Positions 1-8,442 are shown, counted from the stretch's first letter. The stretch is DNA of 64,000 nt from an uncultured Thermoanaerobaculia bacterium (GCA_951812325.1 OX638294.1:1528859-1592858), one strand, 5' to 3'. Translations and numbers: made by a program. The notes: generated from the sequence alone by a model not told the origin.

Positions 1-1
1 A

Positions 2-133
2 CTGTTCGTCAACAACGCGCTCGACGAGCGGGCGTTGCTGGCCCTCGATCAGGAGCGCGGGACGCTTGCCCGGGTCGGCTACCTGACGAACCCTCCTCGG
101 ACAATCGGCATCTCGAGCCGCATCAACTTCTGA
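2..133 (+). CDS. TonB-dependent receptor, C-terminal end (partial)
   Basis: The window opens inside a gene; only the last 43 residues are visible, ending with TGA at 131-133. The tail contains NPPRTIGISSRINF, ending in an aromatic residue. An 'NPPRTxGxSxxxxF' ending is common for the last beta-strand of outer-membrane TonB-dependent receptors, where a terminal Phe supports BAM-assisted insertion. The substrate cannot be inferred from this piece. The gene points toward the copC-copD operon, which lies on the opposite strand, so the two converge. Confidence 0.6.
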   Translation: MFVNNALDERALLALDQERGTLARVGYLTNPPRTIGISSRINF

Positions 134-166
134 GCCGGCGCCGGAAAGGCCCGCGCTTCAGACCGG

Positions 167-274
167 CGCAAGCAGCCGCATCAGCTTCCGGACCCTGCCG
201 CCAGCACGGGGCGCGGCGCCACGGCACGCTCGCGCCGGGGCGCAAGCAGCCGCATCAGCTTCCGGACCCTGCCG
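167..274. repeat. 34-bp perfect direct repeat between convergent genes
   Basis: Positions 167-200 and 241-274 are identical over 34 bp and are spaced 74 bp apart. The second copy ends a few bases before the copD stop codon. The shared segment also resembles the end of the upstream receptor gene (AGCCGCATCA then TTC), so it may descend from a gene-tail duplication. No coding potential is evident. Confidence 0.8.
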
Positions 275-278
275 CTGC

Positions 279-1160
279 TCAGTGCACATCGGGCTGCGCC
301 GTGCTCGTGAGCGCGCCCGTGGCAACCAGGACGAGCACGGCGAACACGATTTCCAGGGCCACGGTCCTCGGCAAGGGGTCGGTGTGCGAGTCGGGCCGGA
401 AGTGCATCGAAACCGAGTTCACGGCGCCGCAACCGAGCACGAGCACGCTCAGTCCGACCTTCGCCAGGAGGATCTGGCCGTATCGCGCCGTCCACAGCGT
501 CTCCCAGGCCGGCAGGTAGCGAAACGCAAGCAGCGCACCGCTTGCCACGAGCAGCGAGGCGGCGGCAACCGCCAGGGGCGAGAAGGAGCGCAGCCAGTAG
601 CGCCGTATCGATGCCGACTCCGTCCGAGAGGCGCCGCCCAGGCCCAACGGCACAAGGAGCACGACAACCAGGGCGCCGATCCAGAACCCGGCGGCCAGAA
701 TGTGCACGCTCTGGGCAGTCCAGGCCAGCGGGTCGCCGTACGCGTGGCCCGTCATCGGCAATGCGGCGGCCACGCCGAACGCGCCGACCCAGGCGAGCGA
801 ACCGCCGAAAACAGGACTCCTCAGGGCGATGAACATGCCCAGCGTCGTCGATGCGGCGGCTGCCGCCTGCCACTGCCACCTCATCCCCCACCGGCTCTCG
901 ATCGCCACTGTCCGCAGACCCTCGAGAGACAGCCCCTCGATCGGTCCCCAGACCTCGACCGACTGGAAGACGCACCGGAGCAACAGCGCCGCAAGCAGCG
1001 CGAGGGACGACAACCGGCCCAGACTTCCCAGGCCGACTCGAGGATCCCGGACCAGGGGCGCGGCGCCCCGGGCAGCGACCAGGAGGCGGAGGCCCAGGAC
1101 GCCGTAGACCAGCAGGAGAGGCAGGTAGACCGACCAGCGGCCAGCCATCTCCCAGCTCAT
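279..1160 (-). CDS. copD: CopD-family copper resistance membrane protein
   Basis: The protein has 293 residues and about eight hydrophobic segments. It looks like the CopD domain of the copper resistance (PcoD/CopD, YebZ) family, inner-membrane proteins thought to move copper together with periplasmic CopC. Supporting features are the N-terminal helix with LLLVYGVLGLRLLV, the GHAYGDP and QSVHILAAGFWIGAL segments (His-rich membrane region) and the C-terminal VTGALTS stretch. The gene lies 22 bp downstream of copC on the same strand, so the two form an operon. The start ATG at 1160 follows the copC stop closely. Confidence 0.85.
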   Translation of the reverse strand: MSWEMAGRWSVYLPLLLVYGVLGLRLLVAARGAAPLVRDPRVGLGSLGRLSSLALLAALLLRCVFQSVEVWGPIEGLSLEGLRTVAIESRWGMRWQWQAAAAASTTLGMFIALRSPVFGGSLAWVGAFGVAAALPMTGHAYGDPLAWTAQSVHILAAGFWIGALVVVLLVPLGLGGASRTESASIRRYWLRSFSPLAVAAASLLVASGALLAFRYLPAWETLWTARYGQILLAKVGLSVLVLGCGAVNSVSMHFRPDSHTDPLPRTVALEIVFAVLVLVATGALTSTAQPDVH

Positions 1161-1182
1161 TGCCGGAAGGGCTGCCAGCGGT

Positions 1183-1566
1183 TCAGCGGCCGCCGCGGTC
1201 GACGGTGAAGGTCCATTCGCCGGTGAGGACGTGTCCGTCGTCGCCCGCCGTCTGCCAGCGCGCCGTGTAGACGCCGTCCGGCATGCGCCCCGTGACCCGA
1301 GCCATCAGGTCCTTCTCTCCCATCGTGTGGAGGCCTTCGACGTTCATCGCGCCGGCCGGACCCTCGAGCTCGAGCGTGCTGAGCGGCAGGTCCGGCTCCT
1401 GGTTGAACCAGACGCGAACGGTACGCGCAGGACCGTTCAGCGTGGCGCCGTCCTCCGGACTCGTCTTGAGCGCCTTCAGGTGGGCGAAGGCCGCTACCGC
1501 GAGCAGTAGCGCGAACAGGACGAAACCGAGTCCAACGATCCGGGGGAAGCGCTTCCGGTCTCTCAT
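1183..1566 (-). CDS. copC: CopC-domain periplasmic copper-binding protein
   Basis: The 127-residue protein begins MRDRKRF and has a signal peptide at about residues 10-27, cleaved near AFAHLKALKTSP. The mature part is a small Ig-like CopC domain with the usual motifs: an N-terminal AHLKALKTSPEDGATL, the central VRVWFNQEPDL strand and the DGHVLTGEWTFTV ending. The conserved N-terminal His and the DGHV His are the expected Cu(II) ligands. A longer in-frame extension exists upstream but runs through a dispersed repeat, so the ATG at 1566, next to the signal peptide, was chosen. It is the first gene of the copC-copD operon. Confidence 0.88.
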   Translation of the reverse strand: MRDRKRFPRIVGLGFVLFALLLAVAAFAHLKALKTSPEDGATLNGPARTVRVWFNQEPDLPLSTLELEGPAGAMNVEGLHTMGEKDLMARVTGRMPDGVYTARWQTAGDDGHVLTGEWTFTVDRGGR

Positions 1567-1658
1567 CAAGGATCGTCTCCGTATTGCGTGGCGCCGGCGC
1601 CAGTGCCGGCGCGGATCGTCCAGAGTAACAGTCCGCAACGTGCCGTCCGGCGGCGCCC

Positions 1659-1804
1659 AGGACCATTCCAAGGTCCAGCGCTCCACGCCGGGCGCGGGCG
1701 GAAGGCCTTCATTCCCGAGGGTCGAGAGCCGTGCCGGCGCCGAGTTGCCGATTCCGGAGTGGTTTCCTCGCATCGGTCACCGAAGTTCCCGACTTTGGAA
1801 CGGC
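1659..1804 (+). repeat. R1 dispersed repeat, copy A (MITE-like, about 146 bp)
   Basis: This is the first of five related copies (others at 6220-6366, 16134-16280, 17697-17842 and 31575-31671). The left end reads GGACCATTCCAAGGTC and the right end GACTTTGGAACGGC. The ends are imperfect inverted repeats around the core CCRTTCCAAAGTC. The element lies between the divergent copC and the Nramp-related gene and ends 41 bp before the latter's ATG. It is non-coding as far as I can see, although several frames are open through it. Confidence 0.8.
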
Positions 1805-1845
1805 TTTGCCGGCGGCGCCGGTGTAGAGTGCCGCCTTCACCCCTG

Positions 1846-3237
1846 ATGAGCGACTCTCCCAGTCCGAGGAGCGATCCATACACCGTCCGCGAGGGCGGCG
1901 CGGTCGAACCGCCGACCACCTGGCGCAGCCGGCTGCGCTATCTCGGCCCCAGCATCGTCATCTCGGGATCGATCGTCGGCTCGGGCGAGATCATCCTCAC
2001 GGCGGGCCTCGGCGCCGCCGCCGGCTTCGTCATGCTCTGGTGGGTGCTTCTCTCGTGCTGGATCAAGTCCCTGATCCAGGCAGAGCTGAGCCGCTACATC
2101 CTGGTTTCGGGAGACACCTACGTCCGGGCAATGAACCGGCTGCCCGGCAAGATTCCGCTCGGCAGGGGACTGATCAGCTTCCCTGTCGTCATCGCCCTGA
2201 TCGCCATCGTCCCGGGCGTGTTGGGGCTGGGCGGGATCATCGGCGGCGCCGGGCAGGCGCTGACGCTGCTGGTTCCCGAGGTGTCGTCGGTCCCGGCTGC
2301 CGGTCTGATCGCCGCCGTGACGATCACCCTGCTGGTCACCGGCTCCTACAAGGTGCTGGAGAACGCCATGCTCGGGCTGGTGATGATCTTCACCGGAGCG
2401 ACCCTGGTGTGCGCCTTCCTGATGCAGAAAACCCAGTACGCGGTGACCGGCGCCGACCTCCTGTCGGGCCTCACGTTCAGTTTCCCGCCCGAGTACCTGG
2501 TCGCGGCTATCGCCGTGTACGGCTACACCGGGGTCAACGCGTCGGAGACCTCCGCCTACCAGTACTGGTGCGTCGAGAAGGGCTACCCGAACTTCATCGG
2601 CCGCAGCGACGCACCGGGATGGGAGGCCAGAGCCCGCGGCTGGATCAAGGTGCTCCAGACCGACGTCTGGGTCACGCTGGCGCTTTTGACCTGCGCCACC
2701 CTGCCCTTCTACATCCTGGGCGCCGGTGTCCTGCGCGCCCGCGGCAAGGTGCCGGACGGCCTCGAGACGATCTCCTTGCTGTCCGAGATGTTCACCGAGA
2801 CGCTCGGACCGTGGTCGCTGTGGCTGTTCGGCATCGGCGCCTTCAGCATCCTGTTCTCGACCATGCTCGCCGCGGTCGGCGGCGCCGCCCGCTTCATTCC
2901 GGACTACATCATGGAGCTCGGTTATCTCGACCGGCAGAACCTGGTCGCTCGTCGCAAGTGGATCCGCGGCTACTGCACGTTCATCCCGGTAGGCGCCTTC
3001 GTCATCTACATGACGATCCCCAACCCCCGGCTGCTGGTGACGATCGGGGCTCTGACGCTGGCCATGCTGCTGCCGATTCAGAGCGGCGCAGTGCTGTGGT
3101 TCCAGAAGCACCGGATGGATCCGAGGATCCGGCCCGGCAAGTGGATCCGGCTCGCGATCTGGGGCATATTTCTGTTCGAGTTGGCGATGACGTGGTTTGT
3201 CGTCCGCTACGTGGCCCTCGAGCCGCTTCTCAACTGA
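1846..3237 (+). CDS. Nramp/SLC11-related membrane transporter (non-canonical motifs)
   Basis: A 463-residue polytopic membrane protein with about eleven hydrophobic helices. The N-terminal YLGPSIVISGSIVGSGEI segment aligns with TM1 of Nramp divalent-metal transporters, and IAVYGYTGVNASETSAY with TM6. The DPGN motif of TM1 and the MPH motif of TM6, which bind metal in true Nramps, are replaced here by GSGE and a segment without MPH. The protein therefore belongs to the fold family but its substrate is uncertain. The start ATG at 1846 lies just after repeat R1 copy A. The downstream lipoprotein begins 28 bp after the stop, and the two are probably cotranscribed. Confidence 0.75.
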   Translation: MSDSPSPRSDPYTVREGGAVEPPTTWRSRLRYLGPSIVISGSIVGSGEIILTAGLGAAAGFVMLWWVLLSCWIKSLIQAELSRYILVSGDTYVRAMNRLPGKIPLGRGLISFPVVIALIAIVPGVLGLGGIIGGAGQALTLLVPEVSSVPAAGLIAAVTITLLVTGSYKVLENAMLGLVMIFTGATLVCAFLMQKTQYAVTGADLLSGLTFSFPPEYLVAAIAVYGYTGVNASETSAYQYWCVEKGYPNFIGRSDAPGWEARARGWIKVLQTDVWVTLALLTCATLPFYILGAGVLRARGKVPDGLETISLLSEMFTETLGPWSLWLFGIGAFSILFSTMLAAVGGAARFIPDYIMELGYLDRQNLVARRKWIRGYCTFIPVGAFVIYMTIPNPRLLVTIGALTLAMLLPIQSGAVLWFQKHRMDPRIRPGKWIRLAIWGIFLFELAMTWFVVRYVALEPLLN

Positions 3238-3265
3238 GGAGCAACGCTTGTTCTCTCGATCGATC

Positions 3266-4924
3266 ATGGGCATTCGCACGCGGAAAGGACTCGCCTTGGG
3301 CGCCGCATGCCTTGGCGCCCTGACCCTGCTGGCCGGGTGCGCTTCCCCGGACGCCGACGTGATGGAAGCGGGCGCCGAAGGCGTCCGAACGATCGGTGAA
3401 GGCGCCAGCTTCCGCGGCATCAACGGCATCCTCTTCGGACCCGACGGCGCCCTGTATCTCACCTCGGTGGTGACGCCCGCAGTGGCGCGGCTCGATCCGG
3501 AGAGCGGCGAGATCCTCGACCACTGGGGACCTGAGGACGGCGCCAAGTCGCCTGACGATCTGGCCTTCGGACCCGATGGTTCCTTGTACTGGACCGACAT
3601 CAGCAACGGCGAGGTGAGCATGCGCACGCCCACTGGCGAGACCCGCGTCGTCGCCGCGCCAGGCGTCGGCGTCAACCCGATCACCTTCTCCGACGACGGC
3701 CGGCTGTTCGTCTCCCAGTGCTTCATGGACACGAACCTGTTCGAGCTCGACCCGGCGGGCGACCAGGCGCCGCGGCTCATCCGCGACGACCTCGGGCCCG
3801 GCTGCGGCCTGAACGGGATGGACTGGGGCTCCGCGGACGGCAAGCTCTACGGCCCGCGCTGGTTCCGCGGCGAGGTGGTGCGCCTGGATGTCGACAGCGG
3901 CGAGATGGAGACGGTCGCCAGCGGCTTCGAAGTGCCGGCGGCGGTCAAGTTCAACAGCGAAGGGGTGCTCCACGTGCTCGACTCGCTCCGGGGCGAGGTC
4001 GTCCGGGTGAACGAGGACGGCGGCAAGCAGGTCGTCGCCCGCGTTCAACCCGGGCTCGACAACTTCGCCTTCGACGCAGACGACCGCCTGTTCATCTCCA
4101 GCTTCGCCGACGGCTTCATCGTCGAGGCGCTGTCGCCCGAGACGAACCGCATGGTGCTCGAGGGCGGGCTGAACATGCCCGGCGGTCTGGCGTTGATCGG
4201 GACCGGCGGCGCGACCCGTCTCGTCGTCGCCGACTTCTTCGCCCTGCGCCAGCTCGACCCTGCAACCGGCGAGGTGCTCGGCGTCGTGCGCGACGTGATC
4301 GGCTTCTCCGACATCGGGACGTCGATGTCGGTTCATGCCGCGGACAACGGCCAGCTCATCCTCTCGAGCTGGTTCGACAACGCGGTGCGGCTCTGGGACC
4401 CGAATGCGGACGCACTGGTCAGCGTCTTCGGCGAACTGGCCGCCCCCATCGACGCGATCCAGTTCAAGGGCGACATCGTCGCCAGCCAGTGGGGCGCGGG
4501 CAACGTGATCGCCTTCTCTCCGGAGAGTCCCGAAGAAAGGCGGGTCCTGGCGGAGGGTCTCTCGGGTCCGGCCGGCCTGACCGCTGCGGGCGGCGCCCTC
4601 TACGTCACCGACAACCTCGCGGGCGCCGTGCTCCGGATCGGCGACGGCGGCGCCGAGACGCTCGCCCAAGGCCTCGACCAGCCGGAAGGTCTCGCGGCCG
4701 CGAACGGTTCAATCTACGTCGTCGAGGCCGGCGCCGGCCGCGTGCTCGCCATCGACCCGGCGAGCGGCACGTCGAAGACGGTCGCCGACGGCCTCGAACT
4801 CCAGGTGCCGCCCAGCGGCGCCTTTCCCAACACGATGCTCTTTGGCGGCATCGCGACGGACGGCGAAACCGCCTGGGTCGCCGGCGACGTCGCGAACACC
4901 GTCTACGTCATCGACCTGCCCTGA
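3266..4924 (+). CDS. beta-propeller lipoprotein (SMP-30/NHL-like)
   Basis: The 552-residue protein starts MGIRTRKG and carries a lipoprotein signal with lipobox LLAGC near residue 25. The rest is a chain of repeats of the type FGPDGALYLT, FGPDGSLYWTD, FSDDGRLFVS and AGGALYVTDN. These are blades of a six- or seven-bladed propeller like SMP-30/gluconolactonase or NHL proteins; two propellers may be present given the length. It is expected to be anchored on the periplasmic side and may bind or hydrolyse a small molecule, but no catalytic residues can be assigned. It follows the Nramp-related transporter closely. Confidence 0.7.
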   Translation: MGIRTRKGLALGAACLGALTLLAGCASPDADVMEAGAEGVRTIGEGASFRGINGILFGPDGALYLTSVVTPAVARLDPESGEILDHWGPEDGAKSPDDLAFGPDGSLYWTDISNGEVSMRTPTGETRVVAAPGVGVNPITFSDDGRLFVSQCFMDTNLFELDPAGDQAPRLIRDDLGPGCGLNGMDWGSADGKLYGPRWFRGEVVRLDVDSGEMETVASGFEVPAAVKFNSEGVLHVLDSLRGEVVRVNEDGGKQVVARVQPGLDNFAFDADDRLFISSFADGFIVEALSPETNRMVLEGGLNMPGGLALIGTGGATRLVVADFFALRQLDPATGEVLGVVRDVIGFSDIGTSMSVHAADNGQLILSSWFDNAVRLWDPNADALVSVFGELAAPIDAIQFKGDIVASQWGAGNVIAFSPESPEERRVLAEGLSGPAGLTAAGGALYVTDNLAGAVLRIGDGGAETLAQGLDQPEGLAAANGSIYVVEAGAGRVLAIDPASGTSKTVADGLELQVPPSGAFPNTMLFGGIATDGETAWVAGDVANTVYVIDLP

Positions 4925-5008
4925 CCGGGTGCGCCGAGTCTTCGATTTCATGCGCCTGCGGCGCGTGTGTCCGTCTACGTCATCCACCTGACCTGACCGG
5001 GTGCGCCG
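4901..5008. repeat. duplicated 3' tail of the propeller lipoprotein gene
   Basis: Positions 4901-4936, the last codons, stop codon and 3' flank of the propeller gene, recur at 4973-5008 with two mismatches in 36 bp. The spacing is 72 bp. The second copy is outside any gene. Confidence 0.8.
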
Positions 5009-5064
5009 GCCCTTTGGCCGCTGTCACGCGCGATGCCGCGAAGCGGCGAGCGCGTTCCTCACAG

Positions 5065-5192
5065 CCCCACGTCAATCCCCCTAAGCCGTGGTCACCGTAG
5101 GTGCTTGTCGCCGGCACGACTGTTGACCATCGGGACGATGATGCCGTGCCCCACGTCAATCCCCCAGACCGTGGTCGCCGTAGGTGCTTGCC
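5065..5192. repeat. duplicated 3' tail of the VOC gene
   Basis: About 45 bp at 5148-5192, covering the last codons and stop of the VOC gene, recur at 5065-5110 with a few mismatches. Together with the neighbouring duplication, both convergent genes here have a decayed copy of their own 3' end in the shared spacer. Confidence 0.75.
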
Positions 5193-5665
5193 GCCCCCGT
5201 CCCGCCCGGCCCCAACCGGCCGCCCTCCCCGAAGTGCCCCTTGCCCGGGACGTGGTTCACCTCGACCCGGATGCCGTCCGGATCCTCGACCAGGATCGAG
5301 TAGTAGCCGGGCGCGAACCGTGAACCCTCCTCGGGGCCGTGAACGATCGTCGCGTCGAGTTCCGACTCGATGAAGCGGTAGATCGAGTCGACATCCGCGC
5401 GGCGCCGGGCCCGGAAGCAGAAGTGGTGCAGACCCGGCCGATCCTGATCGAACCCGCGGTCACGCTTCTCCGGCGGCGCGGCGCGCACCAGGATGCCGGT
5501 GCGGCTGCCGATGCAGTACAGCACGTCCTCGCCCCGGATCAGGGTCTTCATCTCGAGGAAGTTGCAGAGCCGCTCCCAGAACGGCAGGCAGCGCGCCGGA
5601 TCCCGGACCGTCAACTGGATGTGCGCGATCCCGTTGACGCCGACGGTCTGGCCGGCGCCGGTCAT
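5156..5665 (-). CDS. VOC (glyoxalase/dioxygenase-fold) family protein
   Basis: A 169-residue single-chain VOC protein. It shows two beta-alpha-beta-beta-beta modules: GIAHIQLTVRDPARCLPFWERL near the N-terminus and LHHFCFRARRRADVD followed by the strand YYSILVEDPDGIRVEVNHVPG. Likely metal ligands are His in HIQLTV, His in LHHFCF and Glu in RVEVNH. The reaction is unknown, since VOC proteins include glyoxalases, dioxygenases and epimerases. Its ATG overlaps the stop of the small upstream gene at 5662-5820 (ATGA), implying translational coupling. Confidence 0.8.
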   Translation of the reverse strand: MTGAGQTVGVNGIAHIQLTVRDPARCLPFWERLCNFLEMKTLIRGEDVLYCIGSRTGILVRAAPPEKRDRGFDQDRPGLHHFCFRARRRADVDSIYRFIESELDATIVHGPEEGSRFAPGYYSILVEDPDGIRVEVNHVPGKGHFGEGGRLGPGGTGAASTYGDHGLGD

Positions 5666-5820
5666 GCTTCGCCGGTCGCGGCCGACTTCGCCGCCTCGTC
5701 CGGACCGAACTCGATTCGGTGGTTCGTGGCGCCGACCGCGGCAACGATCAATGCCCCGGCGCCCAGCACACCCGGACCGGCGAAACCGGGCAAACGGACT
5801 ATCGGCGACGTACGCTGCAT
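5662..5820 (-). CDS. small membrane protein coupled to the VOC gene
   Basis: A 52-residue open frame, MQRTSPIVRLPGFAG onward, with one hydrophobic stretch (GVLGAGALIVAAVGA, residues 18-32) and a charged tail rich in Glu and Lys. It has a good ribosome site: GGAAGGAG ends 6 nt before the ATG at 5820. Its TGA overlaps the VOC start codon by the ATGA arrangement. I do not recognise a family; a single-pass membrane peptide is the simplest reading. The overlap and ribosome site make it likely to be real. Confidence 0.55.
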   Translation of the reverse strand: MQRTSPIVRLPGFAGPGVLGAGALIVAAVGATNHRIEFGPDEAAKSAATGEA

Positions 5821-6440
5821 GGAGGACTCCTTCCGAGAACCGACCTCAGACTACCGCAGCCACTCCGGCCGCTTCGCCCCGCATGCACGTGTGGGCGAAC
5901 GGCGGAAAGGACAAGGAGAGGGAAGTCCAGACTCCGCCGTTCGCCCCACGGCAAAGACAACTCGGAAGGCAACCCATATGCCAGCACTGGCTGTCACGGC
6001 GCGAAGACCCCGAATCCTTGTCCCAACTAACCCCGTTTCGGAGGTTCCGGGCCCCGGGGGCGCCATCCCGAGACAACAAAATCGTAGGGCCTGAGGGGCC
6101 ACGCCGACATGAACGTCCGAGCCGCCCCTTGGCTCGAGTGCAGCTCCTCCGCCGGAACCGGGGCCGCCTGCCCCTGAAACAGGACGCTTCCAACCTGAGC
6201 GGAGCACTTTGGCCCCCAAGGCCGTTGCAAAGTCGGGAACTTCGGTGACCGATGTGAGGAAACCACTCCGGAATCGGCAACTCCGCACCGGCACGGCTCT
6301 CGACCCTCGGGGATGAAGGCCTCCCGCCCGCGGCCCAGCGTGGAGCGCTGGACTTTGGAATGGTCCTGACCTTGGCCCCTTAGCTGCTAGAGTCCGCGCT
6401 CAACACGCCAGCGCCCCTTTATTCAGGAGATCTACAGAGA
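5821..6440. other. 620-bp spacer containing an R1 copy
   Basis: Apart from R1 copy B at 6220-6366, I see no gene, RNA or clear terminator here. Several short frames are open on both strands but have no recognisable protein signature or ribosome site. The sequence from 5870 to 6219 is less GC-biased at third positions than the neighbouring genes, consistent with non-coding or decayed DNA. Confidence 0.5.
6220..6366 (-). repeat. R1 dispersed repeat, copy B
   Basis: This is the reverse complement of copy A over its full length. The ends read GCCGTTGCAAAGTCGGG (6221 on) and GGACTTTGGAATGGTCC (near 6350-6366). It ends 74 bp before the DUF2911 start codon. Confidence 0.8.
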
Positions 6441-7046
6441 ATGCACCGACATACGACTTGCCGCCTCCTCGTGCTCAGCCTGTGCCTTGCCGTCGTCGGA
6501 CTCGCTCCCGCCGCCGCGCAGGAGCGTCCCGCCAGCCCCGAAGGCGCCGCGTCGACCCAGATCGGCGACGCCTGGATCGACATCACCTATTCCCGGCCGA
6601 TCCTTCGCGGACGCAGCGGCATCTTCGGCGCCGGAGAGGAGTACGGTCAGGTGCTCAACGCCCGGGGTCCGGTCTGGCGCGCGGGCGCGGACGTGACGAC
6701 CCGGATCAGGACCGAGGCCGACCTGATGATCGGCGGAACGACGGTGCCGGCGGGCGAATACAGCTTCTTCATCGAACTGAAGGAGGGCGCCTGGACCGCG
6801 ATCCTCTCGAAGCAGCCCTACATGGAGACCTACGACCGCGACAAGATGGCGGAGGGTCTCACCTGGGGCGCCTACGGCTACAACCCCGAGCACGATGTCG
6901 CGCGGGCGCCGATGACGGTAGACACGACCGAGTTCTCGATCGACCAGATGACGATCCTGTTCTCGGACGTCTCGGCGGCCGGCGGCGCGATCGTCGTGAT
7001 CTGGGACAACCAGACCGGCGTGCTGCCGTTCGGCGTCGCCCAGTAG
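6441..7046 (+). CDS. DUF2911 family exported protein
   Basis: The 201-residue protein has a signal peptide (LLVLSLCLAVVGLAPAAAQ) cleaved near residue 24. The mature part matches the DUF2911 pattern known from Bacteroidota and Acidobacteriota: an early ITYSRPILRGRSGIFG segment, WRAGADVTTRIRTEADL, the VPAGEYSFFIEL strand and a C-terminal beta-sandwich. The biochemical role of DUF2911 is unknown. The start ATG at 6441 follows AGGAGATCTACAGAGA, a plausible ribosome site. It is apparently monocistronic. Confidence 0.85.
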   Translation: MHRHTTCRLLVLSLCLAVVGLAPAAAQERPASPEGAASTQIGDAWIDITYSRPILRGRSGIFGAGEEYGQVLNARGPVWRAGADVTTRIRTEADLMIGGTTVPAGEYSFFIELKEGAWTAILSKQPYMETYDRDKMAEGLTWGAYGYNPEHDVARAPMTVDTTEFSIDQMTILFSDVSAAGGAIVVIWDNQTGVLPFGVAQ

Positions 7047-7367
7047 CGGCACTCCCCTCAGCCGGCGCCGGTCCTTCGCGGCGCCCCGGGCTGCCCGGCC
7101 CGGGCGCCGCACGGCACGTGGATCGGTGCAGACGGCGGCCCGGACACCGCCCAGCCCCGGAAGTCCACGGCGACCCATGGCCTCCACCAACTTCGGCACT
7201 GTCGCGCGATCCCGAGCTTGAAGCGCAGGTGGATGCTCCGCTCGAGCGGGTACCTCGGACGACGGCGTGGGCCGGTCAAGGGCGAGGGCGCTGAGGCGTC
7301 CGCAACTGCCGAGAGGGCACGATCGACGCGGAGAGCAGCCGCGCCCACCGGAATGACGCACATCCGC
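7047..7367. other. spacer between convergent genes with a strong GC hairpin
   Basis: At 7080-7107 the arms GGCGCCCCGGGC and GCCCGGGCGCC pair with one bulged base. The hairpin could end transcription of the DUF2911 gene, but there is no T-tract after it. The rest of the spacer holds no recognisable gene. Confidence 0.4.
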
Positions 7368-8363
7368 TCAGACGTCGCAAGCCCGGTAGGCGTCGATGAC
7401 TGCCCGTTCGCCTTCGCGGCCCGGCTTCGAGTTGCCGTGCTCCATGCCCACGATGCCGTCGAAGCCCTTCCGCTTGAGATGCCGGAACACGTTGAGATAG
7501 TTGATCTCGCCCGTCGTCGGCTCCTTGCGGCCCGGGTTGTCGCCGACCTGGATGTAGGCGATCTCGTCCCAGGCACGGTCGAGGTTCGGGATCAGGTTCC
7601 CCTCGGTGATCTGCTGGTGGTACAGGTCGTCGAGAATCTTGACCGAAGGCGAGCCCACCGCCCTGCAGATCTGGTACGCCTGCGGGATCCCGGTCAGAAA
7701 CACGCCGGGGTGGTTCGTCCAGTGGTTGAGCGGCTCGAGCACCGCGACCAGGCTGGCCGGCTCCAGGATCGCCGCGGCCCGTTTCAGGTTCTCCACCACG
7801 TTTGCCGTCTGGTACTCCCACTCGAGACCGGGGTCGAGCTGGCCAGGGACCACGGTGCACCACGTCGCGTTCACCCTCTTGCCGATCTCGACCGCCTTTC
7901 GCATGTCCGCCTCGATCGCCTCGCGCACCGAGGAGTCGGAGGAGGCGAAGCTCACGCCTCCCCAGGAGGTGTGGGCAACGAAGACGCCCATCTCCATGCC
8001 CAGCCGGTCCAGCTCGGCGCCGATCTTCTCCTGGAGCGCCGGCTCGCGACCGCCCATGCCGTTGTCCTCAAGAGCCCGGAAGCCCTCGTCGTGCATGAAC
8101 CGGAGTTGATCGAGGTGGTCGTCGCCGGCGTGATGCCGGAACATCCCGAAGTGCGGCGCGTACTTGAGCCCGAATGCACCGTCCCCGGCAGGCTGCGCGG
8201 CCCGCGCTCTCGCCGCTCCCGGCACGGCGGCCTCGACCGCAAGCGCGGCGCCGGCTGCCACGCCCCCGACAAGCAGTTCGCGACGGCCGATCGGTCGCAC
8301 GCTTGAACCCGTCGATCGACTTCTCTGCCCGTCGATCGCGGAATTTTCATTCGATTGAGGCAT
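7368..8363 (-). CDS. Tat-exported TIM-barrel protein (hydroxypyruvate isomerase/xylose isomerase-like)
   Basis: The 331-residue protein begins MPQSNENS and has a twin-arginine signal, RRELLVGGVAAGAALAVEA, at about residues 27-45. The remainder is a sugar-isomerase-type AP-endonuclease-2 TIM barrel: FGMFRHHAGDDHLDQLRFMHDEGFRALEDNG, the VVPGQ and LEPLNHW strands, VKILDDLYHQQ, YIQVGDNPGRKEP and GIVGMEHGNSKPG. The Glu, Asp and His at these strand ends are the expected metal ligands. Similar Tat-exported isomerases are common in Acidobacteriota and Planctomycetota genomes. The ATG at 8363 was preferred to the longer frame because the signal peptide follows it. Confidence 0.8.
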   Translation of the reverse strand: MPQSNENSAIDGQRSRSTGSSVRPIGRRELLVGGVAAGAALAVEAAVPGAARARAAQPAGDGAFGLKYAPHFGMFRHHAGDDHLDQLRFMHDEGFRALEDNGMGGREPALQEKIGAELDRLGMEMGVFVAHTSWGGVSFASSDSSVREAIEADMRKAVEIGKRVNATWCTVVPGQLDPGLEWEYQTANVVENLKRAAAILEPASLVAVLEPLNHWTNHPGVFLTGIPQAYQICRAVGSPSVKILDDLYHQQITEGNLIPNLDRAWDEIAYIQVGDNPGRKEPTTGEINYLNVFRHLKRKGFDGIVGMEHGNSKPGREGERAVIDAYRACDV

Positions 8364-8442
8364 CGTGACAGAGTAGCAGCCGACCTGCCGCCGCGCCGGC
8401 GGCCCGACAGGCTGCGGCAGGAGTCGCGCTGCCTTCGTCTTG

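Noticed and set aside
7080..7107. Calling the GC hairpin after DUF2911 an intrinsic terminator
   Set aside because: There is no T-tract after the stem, so it is only mentioned as a possible site.
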